A stretch of 9,244 nt of DNA from Flavobacteriales bacterium. GTDB lineage: Bacteria > Bacteroidota > Bacteroidia > Flavobacteriales > Flavobacteriaceae. The notes under the pieces are model-generated. The model searched no databases. It saw nothing but the letters and a program-made list of their open reading frames with translations, and was not told the DNA's origin. The DNA lies in contig JALWYR010000004.1 of assembly GCA_027003085.1 (NCBI GenBank), forward strand, positions 1-9,244. Direction: 5' to 3'. Shown here piece after piece: positions 1 through 6,685 of the stretch; the first letter of the stretch is position 1; every line of letters starts with the position of its first letter. The position numbers and the translations under genes are program-made.

Positions 1-318
1 ATTTTAGACTAAAATCTATCTTTGTTGCTAGCCAGTAAGGATTTAGAGATTTACAAAATCAAATAATGCTGGAACATTAAACTACCAATTTTTGGAGATG
101 ATGTATATTTTCATTACCTCAACCCCTCCACCGCCAAGGTATCCAAGTGCAAGCGCTGCTTCATCCAACGGGTAAACCGCTTTTGTTCGCGCCGGCGGAG
201 CCCCGAAGGCTTGCGGAGCCACGGAAAAAGACAAGGCATGGCTATCGGTTCTGCTTATGGAAGCCGCAAGTTCCCGGAGGCGAAGTCAGAATCGCAGGGG
301 CTCACGGAGCATTCCAAC
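1..318. other. Gene-free stretch downstream of dnaK
   Basis: I see no convincing gene here. Roughly the first 115 bases are AT-rich and contain a perfect short inverted repeat at the very edge (1-15). From about 120 to 310 the sequence turns GC-rich, and several frames on both strands become open at once. Openness is therefore weak evidence for coding in this part. The GC-rich island holds an 8-base direct repeat (GCGGAGCC at 195-202 and 213-220). No tRNA fold, CRISPR repeat or transposon end was recognised. The broken minus-strand frame inside it is listed separately. Confidence 0.6.
82..312 (-). other. Possible gene remnant: minus-strand frame interrupted by one TGA
   Basis: On the minus strand an ATG at 310-312 opens a frame that meets a TGA after eight codons (286-288). 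The frame then stays open for 67 codons to a TAG at 82-84. The later part reads like protein, for example VYPLDEAALALGYLGGGG. This loosely resembles the C-terminal end of zinc-type alcohol dehydrogenases or quinone oxidoreductases, which often have a PL-x-EAA-x-AL-x-YL pattern followed by a Gly-rich turn. It starts just past the dnaK terminator and has no recognisable ribosome binding site. It could be a decayed gene end, a copy of an interspersed repeat, or chance openness of GC-rich DNA. I do not assign a function. Confidence 0.2.
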
Positions 319-349
319 AAAAAAACCGCCCGCAAACTGCGGACGGTTT
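319..349 (-). terminator. Intrinsic terminator of dnaK
   Basis: Read on the minus strand, this is a stem of about 12 base pairs. The arms are 338-349 and 323-334, with one G-U wobble and a three-base loop at 335-337. A run of seven T residues (319-325) overlaps the end of the stem. It begins about 20 bases past the dnaK stop codon. GC-rich stem, tight loop, T-run and position together make a textbook Rho-independent terminator. Confidence 0.93.
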
Positions 350-368
350 CGACGGATAATGTCCGAAA

Positions 369-2291
369 TTATTTGACCTCTTCGTAATCCACATCTTCGA
401 TGTCGTCGCTTCCACCGCTTTGGGTGCTTTGTCCGGCACCGGATTGGTTTGCGCCTGCGCCCGCTTGGGCTTGGGCGGCATTTTGAATGTCGGCCGATGC
501 CTGTTTGAGCACATCTTCGGCCTTTTTGACCGCGGCTTCGGCTGCGGCGGCATCGCGCTTGTCGAAGGCCTCTTTGAGTTCTTTTACCACACCTTCGATG
601 CTTTGCTTGGTGGCATCGGACAATTTGTCCTTGTGTTCGTCAAGCAATTTTTCCAATTGGAAAGCGGTGGCGTCGGCCTTGTTGAGTTTTTCGGCATTTT
701 CTTTGGCGATGCGGTCGCGTTCGGCGTTTTCTTCGGCTTCCTTCTTCATACGTTCGATTTCTTCGGGCGTAAGGCCGGACGACGCTTCGATGCGGATGTC
801 TTTTTTCTTACCGGTTTTTTTGTCCATGGCCGTTACGTGGATGATACCGTCGGCGTCGATGTCAAAAGTAACTTCGATTTGCGGCTCGCCGCGGCGTGCG
901 GGCGGGATACCGTCCAGATGGAAACGACCGATGGTTTTGTTGTCCTTGGCCATGGGGCGTTCGCCTTGCAGAACGTGGATTTCCACACTTTCTTGATTAT
1001 CGGTGGCCGTGGTAAAGATTTGCGATTTTTTGGTGGGAATGGTGGTTCCGGCTTCGATGAGCTTGGTCATCACGCCACCCAGGGTTTCGATACCCAACGA
1101 AAGGGGCGTAACGTCCAGGAGTAAAACATCCTTCACATCGCCGCTGAGCACGGCGCCTTGGATGGCAGCACCGATGGCCACCACTTCGTCGGGATTGACG
1201 TTTTTGCTGGCTTTTTTGCCGAAATATTTTTCCACGGCTTCTTGCACCTTGGGCACACGTGTGGAACCGCCTACCAAAATAACTTCGTCGATGTCGGAAG
1301 GTTTGAGGCCGGCTTTTTTCATGGCTTCGGCCACGGTGTCCATGGTGCGTTTGACCAGGTCGTCGATCATTTTTTCGAATTGCGAACGGGTGAGTTTTTT
1401 TACCAGGTGTTTGGGACCGCTGGCTGTGGCCGTGATATAAGGCAAGTTGATTTCGGTTTCGGAGCTTGCCGAAAGTTCGATTTTGGCTTTTTCGGCGGCT
1501 TCGCGCAAGCGTTGCAAGGCAATAGGGTCTTTGCGCAGGTCCACGCCTTCTTCTTTTTGGAATTCATCGGCCAGCCAATTGATGATGCGTTGGTCGAAAT
1601 CGTCGCCACCCAAGTGGGTATCACCGGCGGTGGATAAAACTTCGGTAACGCCGTCGCCGATATCCAGGATGGAAATATCGAAGGTTCCGCCGCCCAGGTC
1701 GTAAACGGCGATTTTCTTTTCTTTGTCGGTTTTGTCCAAGCCGTAGGCCAAGGCGGCAGCCGTAGGTTCGTTGATAATGCGGCGCACTTTCAGTCCGGCA
1801 ATTTCGCCGGCTTCCTTGGTGGCTTTACGTTGGGCATCGTTGAAATAGGCCGGCACGGTGATGACGGCTTCTTTGACCGGTGCGCCCAGGTAGTCTTCGG
1901 CCATTTTTTTGAGTTTTTGCAGGATCATGGCCGAAATTTCTTGCGGTGTATATTGTTTGTCGCCAATAACCACACGCGGTGTGTCGTTGGGTCCTTGGAC
2001 CACTTTGTAGGGCACGCGGTCGATTTCACCGTTCTTTTTGAGTTCGGAGAAAGATTTACCCATAAAACGTTTGATGGAGAAAATGGTGCGTTCGGGGTTG
2101 GTTACGGCCTGGCGCTTGGCCGGATCGCCAACCTTAATTTCTCCGTTTTCGGTAAAAGCAACCATCGAAGGGGTGGTGCGTTTACCTTCGGGGTTGGGAA
2201 TTACCACATTGTCATTTCCTTCGCGTACGGCCACCACGGAGTTGGTCGTACCCAAATCTATTCCGATAATTTTACTGGTTTTTTCGCTCAT
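369..2291 (-). CDS. dnaK: Molecular chaperone DnaK (Hsp70)
   Basis: This is a cytoplasmic Hsp70 chaperone that binds and releases unfolded polypeptides in an ATP-driven cycle with DnaJ and GrpE; neither partner is in the window. At 640 residues the protein is full length. The nucleotide-binding domain spans about 1-385, with the phosphate-1 motif GIDLGTTNS (10-18), the second signature YDLGGGTFDIS (197-207) and the third VILVGGSTRVP (337-347). The hydrophobic interdomain linker DVLLLDVTP is at 388-396. It is followed by the beta-sandwich substrate domain, the helical lid (about 510-605), a Gly/Ser/Gln/Ala-rich tail and the acidic end DDIEDVDYEEVK typical of bacterial DnaK. The ATG at 2289-2291 is chosen because it places the first signature at the usual distance from the N-terminus. 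The leader is AT-rich without a clear Shine-Dalgarno. The gene is divergent from the secreted protein gene, and a strong terminator follows it. No key residue is missing. Confidence 0.99.
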   Translation of the reverse strand: MSEKTSKIIGIDLGTTNSVVAVREGNDNVVIPNPEGKRTTPSMVAFTENGEIKVGDPAKRQAVTNPERTIFSIKRFMGKSFSELKKNGEIDRVPYKVVQGPNDTPRVVIGDKQYTPQEISAMILQKLKKMAEDYLGAPVKEAVITVPAYFNDAQRKATKEAGEIAGLKVRRIINEPTAAALAYGLDKTDKEKKIAVYDLGGGTFDISILDIGDGVTEVLSTAGDTHLGGDDFDQRIINWLADEFQKEEGVDLRKDPIALQRLREAAEKAKIELSASSETEINLPYITATASGPKHLVKKLTRSQFEKMIDDLVKRTMDTVAEAMKKAGLKPSDIDEVILVGGSTRVPKVQEAVEKYFGKKASKNVNPDEVVAIGAAIQGAVLSGDVKDVLLLDVTPLSLGIETLGGVMTKLIEAGTTIPTKKSQIFTTATDNQESVEIHVLQGERPMAKDNKTIGRFHLDGIPPARRGEPQIEVTFDIDADGIIHVTAMDKKTGKKKDIRIEASSGLTPEEIERMKKEAEENAERDRIAKENAEKLNKADATAFQLEKLLDEHKDKLSDATKQSIEGVVKELKEAFDKRDAAAAEAAVKKAEDVLKQASADIQNAAQAQAGAGANQSGAGQSTQSGGSDDIEDVDYEEVK

Positions 2292-2362
2292 AACTTCAAT
2301 TTTTTAATTCGAAAATTCATCGTCAATGATTGTGCCAATTGCCATGAAAGGTTTTTTTGGCG

Positions 2363-2370
2363 GGAAAATA
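2363..2370 (-). promoter_or_regulatory. Candidate -7 box upstream of dnaK
   Basis: On the minus strand this reads TATTTTCC, a partial match to the Bacteroidota -7 consensus TAnnTTTG. It would give a dnaK leader of roughly 65 bases. A second partial match, TACGTTTT (2401-2408), lies further upstream. Neither has a clear TTG -33 element, so this is a tentative call based on position and partial motif only. Confidence 0.25.
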
Positions 2371-2379
2371 CCGGTATAT

Positions 2380-2396
2380 TATGACAGAATGGCATA
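2380..2396. promoter_or_regulatory. Imperfect palindrome in the dnaK / secreted-protein intergenic region
   Basis: The sequence TATGACAGAATGGCATA has two 7-base arms around a 3-base centre, with six of seven positions complementary. It sits in the 166-base divergent region, about 90 bases upstream of dnaK and about 60 bases upstream of the secreted-protein gene. That placement would suit a regulator-binding site. I do not see a CIRCE element (the HrcA operator usual for heat-shock genes in many bacteria), so any heat-shock control would work through something else. Binding function is inferred from symmetry and position only. Confidence 0.35.
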
Positions 2397-2421
2397 TTAA
2401 AAAACGTATTGATTTTTTTAT

Positions 2422-2429
2422 TACATTTG
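2422..2429 (+). promoter_or_regulatory. Candidate -7 promoter box for the type IX secreted protein gene
   Basis: TACATTTG matches the Bacteroidota housekeeping -7 consensus TAnnTTTG at every fixed position. It lies 28 bases before the ATG at 2458, which would give a short leader of about 20 bases. No TTG -33 element sits at the usual distance; the nearest TTG (2409-2411) is too close. The region downstream is AT-rich and has no Shine-Dalgarno, as is common in this phylum. Confidence 0.45.
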
Positions 2430-2457
2430 TTTTTATGCTAATAACTAAGTTAGTGAT

Positions 2458-5139
2458 ATGAAAAAAAACTTATTACTATTGCTGATATTTTTAGGTACGT
2501 ATCCGGCACTTTTCGGCCAACTGGAAGCATCGCATTGGTATTTTGGCGACTTTGCCGGATTGGATTTTAACACCAATCCACCTACGGCTGTACGGGGGCA
2601 ATTGCACACCGAAGAGGGCTGTTCGGCCATTTCTACGCCCACTGGGCAACTTGTATTATACACTGACGGCATTACCATATTTACCCGAAACCATACCACC
2701 ATGCCCAACGGAACGGGTTTGAGCGGCGACCCTTCTTCGTCTCAGTCGGGGCTTGTAGTGCCTCATCCCGGCGATGCTACAAAATACTTTGTTTTTTCGG
2801 TGGACGATGCCGGTGCCAATTCAAACGGTTTACGTTATTCGGTGGTGGATATAACACAAAACGGTGGACTCGGGGTTGTCCTTCCCGGACAACGGGATAT
2901 TTTGGCAATCCAACACGTTACCGAAAAGGTTACGGCAGTAGCCAATTTGTCGCATAATTTTGTTTGGGTAGTAACCCTAGGACCTGCTCCGCGTAACACA
3001 CCGCCTACGATACCCGTAAATACATATAATTCCCCTGCCAACACAATTTATGCTATCAAAATCGATAATTCCGGCATTGACAGCAATGTGATATACAGCA
3101 ATATCGGAATTACCATTTCTCCGAACGATACGCATGGATACTTAAAGTTGTCGTCCGATGGAAGTAAAATAGCCATGGCAAATTATTACAACCAAACATT
3201 ATATTTATTGGATTTCGATATTAACACCGGACATGCTTCCAACCTTCAACGAATGTCTATTCCTTCCGGTTTTATGCCTTACGGCGTAGAATTTTCACCT
3301 TCGAGTGAAATACTTTATGTCAAAGGGACAAATAGCAGTTCCAACGCCTTGTTACTACAATACGATTTAAATCAAGGCCCTCCCTACAACAACTATAATA
3401 TCATTGCCCAACAATCCGGTTATCGTGGAGCATTACAATTGGCTATCGATGGAAAAATTTATGTGGCGGAATCCGATAGCTATTCCACCGGACGGAACTT
3501 TCTGAGCACTATAAACAATCCAAACCAATTGGGCTCGGCCTGTAATTTTCAGTTTCATTCGACTAACACGGCCAATAACTCCATGTGCCGCCAAGGGCTT
3601 CCGCAATTTATTCAAAGTTTCTTTGTCCAAATTGCTACTGAAAATGTTTGTGTAGGGGACACTGCATATTTTCAAGTTAGTTCCAACCGCGACATCCAAG
3701 TGGTCAATTGGGATTACGGCGATTCCACCACCGGAACCAGCGGCCCTTCGGCCAGCGACCCTCAAATGTCCGAAAGTACGCACGTATATAACACCGACGG
3801 CACCTATACCGTTACGGCACAAATTATTACTACTACAAACGATACCACGCAAATCCAAACCAATATCGAAGTTTATCCCCTGCCCGTGGTGGACAGCATT
3901 CCCGACCGGGAATATTGCGATGATGACCAAACCGGACTAATTACCACAAACCTGCACGGACGCGATAGCGATATTACTTCACGTCAGCAAGGTACGGGAA
4001 CCTATACCGTTCAATACTACGAAACCCAAGCCGATGCCGAAGCCGACATCAACGAACTGTCCGACCCCTATACCACCACTACACCTTATCGTCAAACCAT
4101 GTGGTTCCGCATCACCAACGGCACCACCGGATGTAGCAATGTGGGTAGTTTCGACATCATCGTTCATCCGCTGCCCGATGTGTTTAGTGTAACCGATTTG
4201 GAAATGTGCGATGATAATGACGACGGGCTCGTCCAATTCGACCTCAATGCCGCACTTCCGGATATACTCAACGGACGCAATGCCGCCGATTATACCGTAA
4301 CATTCTATGCCACCCAAGCCGATGCCGAAAATCAAACCAATCCCATCAATACCGACTATACCAATCAAACGCCCGGCGGCGAAACCGTTTACTACTCCAT
4401 CACCGACAATGCAACCGGCTGCACCAACATCGGTTCTTTTAACCTGGTGGTGCATCCCAAACCCGAAATTAATATGGACGACCAATACATCGTTTGCCAA
4501 AACGATTCCACCTACATCGAAGCCCCCGCAGGATTCGTTTCCTATGATTGGTCAACAGGTGCCACAACACAAGGTATTTATGTTTACCAAGGAGGCGATT
4601 ATACCGTTACCGTGACCGACAATTTCGGATGCACCAACGACAAAACCGTACACGTGGATGAATCCGGACCGGCCACCATTGAAAGCGTTAGCGTGGTGGA
4701 TTTCAACGGCAACGAAAACAGCATCACCGTCTTTGTTTCGGGCCCCGGGGATTATGAATATTCCCTCGACGGAACCAATTACCAGGATAGCAACACCTTT
4801 GAGCATTTGTATCCGGGCACCTACACCGTTTATGTTCGCGACAAAAACGGATGCGGCTTGGTGAGCCAGGAAGTGGATATATTGGGTGCGCCACCCTATT
4901 TTACCCCCAATGGCGACGGCCAACATGAATATTGGCACGTGATCAACGTAGACCGTGCGCCCGGAACCGAAGTGTATATTTATGACCGTTTCGGCAAATT
5001 GATGGCCCAATTTACCGATGCCGACCCGGGCTGGGACGGAACCTACAACGGCGTTCCGCAACCGGCTACCGACTATTGGTTTATCGTTATGCTACCCGAC
5101 GGACGCCAAGTAAAAGGGCACTTTGCACTTATTCGCTAG
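2458..5139 (+). CDS. Secreted multidomain protein with type IX (type B, CHU_C) sorting domain
   Basis: This 893-residue protein is predicted to be exported by Sec and then moved across the outer membrane by the type IX secretion system. Residues 1-20 form a signal peptide (MKKN, a Leu/Ile-rich core, then a likely cut near FG/Q). Residues 24-390 form a domain often seen at the N-terminus of such proteins, starting HWYFGDFAGLDFN and containing YTDGITIF, probably a beta-propeller-like fold. A PKD-like domain follows at about 391-476 (WDYGDST, then GTYTVTA). Two tandem 96-residue modules come next (about 478-573 and 574-669), each with a CDD/CDDN start, a Y-T-V-x-Y/F-Y/A core, a Q-A-D-A-E motif and a VHPxP end. 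A further Ig-like stretch covers 670-810. The gliding-motility-associated C-terminal domain is at 811-893, with the hallmark YFTPNGDG (814-821), WDGTYNG and a final FALIR. No catalytic motif was seen, so an adhesive, structural or glycan-binding surface role is likely but unproven. Its stop overlaps the convergent glycosyltransferase gene. Confidence 0.93.
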   Translation: MKKNLLLLLIFLGTYPALFGQLEASHWYFGDFAGLDFNTNPPTAVRGQLHTEEGCSAISTPTGQLVLYTDGITIFTRNHTTMPNGTGLSGDPSSSQSGLVVPHPGDATKYFVFSVDDAGANSNGLRYSVVDITQNGGLGVVLPGQRDILAIQHVTEKVTAVANLSHNFVWVVTLGPAPRNTPPTIPVNTYNSPANTIYAIKIDNSGIDSNVIYSNIGITISPNDTHGYLKLSSDGSKIAMANYYNQTLYLLDFDINTGHASNLQRMSIPSGFMPYGVEFSPSSEILYVKGTNSSSNALLLQYDLNQGPPYNNYNIIAQQSGYRGALQLAIDGKIYVAESDSYSTGRNFLSTINNPNQLGSACNFQFHSTNTANNSMCRQGLPQFIQSFFVQIATENVCVGDTAYFQVSSNRDIQVVNWDYGDSTTGTSGPSASDPQMSESTHVYNTDGTYTVTAQIITTTNDTTQIQTNIEVYPLPVVDSIPDREYCDDDQTGLITTNLHGRDSDITSRQQGTGTYTVQYYETQADAEADINELSDPYTTTTPYRQTMWFRITNGTTGCSNVGSFDIIVHPLPDVFSVTDLEMCDDNDDGLVQFDLNAALPDILNGRNAADYTVTFYATQADAENQTNPINTDYTNQTPGGETVYYSITDNATGCTNIGSFNLVVHPKPEINMDDQYIVCQNDSTYIEAPAGFVSYDWSTGATTQGIYVYQGGDYTVTVTDNFGCTNDKTVHVDESGPATIESVSVVDFNGNENSITVFVSGPGDYEYSLDGTNYQDSNTFEHLYPGTYTVYVRDKNGCGLVSQEVDILGAPPYFTPNGDGQHEYWHVINVDRAPGTEVYIYDRFGKLMAQFTDADPGWDGTYNGVPQPATDYWFIVMLPDGRQVKGHFALIR
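3889..4464 (+). repeat. Two tandem 96-codon modules within the secreted protein gene
   Basis: Two adjacent protein modules of 96 residues each (about residues 478-573 and 574-669) align throughout and both end in a VHPxP linker. At DNA level most of the similarity has diverged. One exact 18-base match survives, acccaagccgatgccgaa at 4024-4041 and 4312-4329, offset by exactly 288 bases (96 codons). This supports an old internal duplication rather than a recent one. The boundaries given are approximate. Confidence 0.8.
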
Positions 5140-6082
5140 GCCGGCCCAGGAAGAAACCTTTCAGGTTGTTCCAAATGGCAAGAAACAAAGCCTTGCCCTT
5201 GACCGGTTGGCCCCGAAACGTAAACATCAACCATAACCCGGCGGCTACGGTAAGTTTAATCACCAAATCCATTCCCTTGCGTAGCAAGGGAACCAAGGGT
5301 TTTTCATACAACGACCGGATCATCATACGGTCCGAAAGGCCGTTGATATAGCTGACACGCCTAACGTATTCCAAACCGTAGCGTTCTTTTTCGATAAAAT
5401 GCTTTACCCAAACACCGGGATAATACAGAATGGGAATACCCGCTTTGCGGGCTTTGTAAAAAATATATTTGTCTTCGGATCGCATAAAAACATCCGTGCT
5501 GAACATCCCCACACGCTCGAAAAAATCGCGACGAAAAAACATATTGCATCCCACCGGATACGAACGCCTTAAAACTTTGGGTTTATCGCCCCAATCGGTG
5601 ATGGAAATCACACGTTGGATATAGCGGCTCATCCAGGCGGGCGGCTTACCGGTTTCGTAAAGCGGCAAAACTTTTCCGCCGCAGGCCTGATAGCGGTTTC
5701 CTAATTCCCGGGCACAACGTGCAATATTTTTTACATAATCCACCGGAGCCACGGCATCGTCGTCGATAAAAGCGATATAGGTTCCCTTCGATTCGGCAAT
5801 GCCACGATTGCGGGCAAAGGTCAGGCCTTTCTTGGGTTCTTGAACAACCCTGATATTGTGCCCGGGATGCTCGTCCCTGAACTTCCGGGCCAAAGCCAAA
5901 GTGCCGTCGGTGGAATGATTGTCCACCACAATAATTTCAAATCCGGCAGGGTCGAAATCCTGTTCGGTCAAACTTTGCAAAGCCCGTCCCAAATGCCGCT
6001 CACGGTTGCGGGTGCAAATCACAACCGACACCAAGGGCTTGTCATTATTTGCTCCGACGCCATTGTGCATAGGCCACAACAA
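5129..6082 (-). CDS. Glycosyltransferase family 2 protein
   Basis: This is an inverting GT-A fold glycosyltransferase that would transfer a sugar from a nucleotide-sugar donor, acting at the cytoplasmic face of the inner membrane. At 317 residues it has the family pattern: LVSVVICTRNR (17-27) at the start, VVDNHSTDGT (52-61), GLTFARNRGI (86-95), and the metal-binding Asp cluster FIDDD (105-109). GCNMFFRR (178-185) and the acidic SED (202-204) fit the acceptor and catalytic side. A hydrophobic stretch at about 273-290 could contact the membrane. The acceptor and the polymer cannot be told from the sequence; no other polysaccharide genes are visible. The start is uncertain: ATG at 6080-6082 or 6068-6070 both lie inside the upstream small gene, and the closer ATG at 6043-6045 is out of frame. 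It is the last gene of the minus-strand run, and its stop lies inside the end of the convergent gene. Confidence 0.92.
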   Translation of the reverse strand: MLWPMHNGVGANNDKPLVSVVICTRNRERHLGRALQSLTEQDFDPAGFEIIVVDNHSTDGTLALARKFRDEHPGHNIRVVQEPKKGLTFARNRGIAESKGTYIAFIDDDAVAPVDYVKNIARCARELGNRYQACGGKVLPLYETGKPPAWMSRYIQRVISITDWGDKPKVLRRSYPVGCNMFFRRDFFERVGMFSTDVFMRSEDKYIFYKARKAGIPILYYPGVWVKHFIEKERYGLEYVRRVSYINGLSDRMMIRSLYEKPLVPLLRKGMDLVIKLTVAAGLWLMFTFRGQPVKGKALFLAIWNNLKGFFLGRPSE

Positions 6083-6230
6083 TTATCAATCCGATAAGCA
6101 ACAGCATCAAAATGCGGAAAATCAAATCGGCCGGGCGGCTATGGATGCGAAACAAAACATAAACATTCCAAGCCAAAACCGCCAGCCCCGACATCCACAC
6201 AAATCCCGACCAAAAACGCCGGTCGTTCAT
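6045..6230 (-). CDS. Small two-helix membrane protein, function unknown
   Basis: This 61-residue protein is almost entirely two hydrophobic helices, at about 7-28 and 36-57. They are joined by a short basic loop (RIHSRPAD), and the protein ends in a basic tail (WRRSK). I do not recognise a family. Its ATG overlaps the TGA of the upstream protease gene in an ATGA arrangement (6227-6230). That is a strong sign of translational coupling and supports this being a real gene despite its size. Its 3' end is overlapped by the start of the glycosyltransferase gene. It would sit in the inner membrane. A role as a partner of the protease or glycosyltransferase is only a guess from position. Confidence 0.75.
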   Translation of the reverse strand: MNDRRFWSGFVWMSGLAVLAWNVYVLFRIHSRPADLIFRILMLLLIGLIIVVAYAQWRRSK

Positions 6231-6685
6231 TTTTTGGTTTTTAAATATAATTTTCCGTTTCCATAATCCACCACCGCCTTGGCGGCCAGCAAAACGTCGG
6301 TGCCGATAATACCGTCCAAATCCAGCGGTATCAATTCGTTAACGTGCGTCAAATCCATCAAAAACAAAGGAAATCCTTTTTGCTTCCAATCCTTGATGCG
6401 AATACGCACGGGTTCACCGGCCATGTGCACATCGAGCGCATCCTCCGATGCGCCCACAAAAAGCATATCTTCATCCGGTTTTTCGACTTTGATACCGAAT
6501 TTACCGGCCTTTTGCACATCCAGCATGGTATGCGTGGCGCCGGTGTCCAGCAAAAACAGGCCTTTACGGCCGTTGATGCGGGCCTTGATCAAGTAGTGAA
6601 CGGGCTCACCACCGGCTTGCATCAAAGGATGCAATTTGACCGCTACGTAGCCCTTTTTCTTGAAAAACCGGTTAAGCTTGTCCAT
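6227..6685 (-). CDS. Retropepsin-like single-domain aspartyl protease
   Basis: The 152-residue protein has the layout of a clan AA, retropepsin-like protease that works as a homodimer with one catalytic Asp per chain. The active-site motif is LLDTGATHTML (45-55), with Asp47 as the catalytic residue. The hydrophobic-hydrophobic-Gly element typical of the fold is at DGIIGTDVL (124-132). Length and spacing fit a single domain. No signal peptide or membrane helix is present: the N-terminus is basic and polar (MDKLNRFFKKKGY), so it is probably cytoplasmic or bound to the inner face of the membrane. The ATG overlaps the end of the lipoprotein gene by 14 bases, and its stop overlaps the next start. 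The substrate is unknown. Fold and catalytic motif are clear; proteolytic activity is inferred. Confidence 0.88.
   Translation of the reverse strand: MDKLNRFFKKKGYVAVKLHPLMQAGGEPVHYLIKARINGRKGLFLLDTGATHTMLDVQKAGKFGIKVEKPDEDMLFVGASEDALDVHMAGEPVRIRIKDWKQKGFPLFLMDLTHVNELIPLDLDGIIGTDVLLAAKAVVDYGNGKLYLKTKK

Noticed and set aside
147..359. Plus-strand 70-codon frame in the gene-free region
   Set aside because: It runs through the dnaK terminator hairpin, has no family likeness, and several other frames are open in the same GC-rich DNA.
238..387. Plus-strand 49-codon frame starting MAIGSAYG
   Set aside because: It crosses the dnaK terminator and the dnaK stop region, and has no recognisable domain or ribosome binding site.
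420..1124. Long open frame on the plus strand, 234 codons, rich in Phe and Gly
   Set aside because: It lies wholly antisense to dnaK, whose protein is unmistakable. The Phe/Gly-rich translation is the expected mirror of the dnaK codon pattern.
2442..2452. TAACTAAGTTA palindrome just before the secreted-protein start codon
   Set aside because: Five-base AT-rich arms are expected by chance in such sequence, and no related site was seen elsewhere in the window.
3979..4500. Minus-strand 173-codon frame within the secreted-protein gene
   Set aside because: It is antisense to the tandem modules; its Gly/Ile/Val-rich repetitive translation mirrors the repeated plus-strand codons.
5136..5149. Near-palindrome around GGCCGGCC as a possible bidirectional terminator
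   Set aside because: The arms meet without a loop and no T-run follows on either strand, so it does not fit an intrinsic terminator.
5076..5351. Plus-strand 91-codon frame spanning the end of the secreted-protein gene
   Set aside because: It lies across two real genes on opposite strands and resembles neither a family nor a continuation of the secreted protein.
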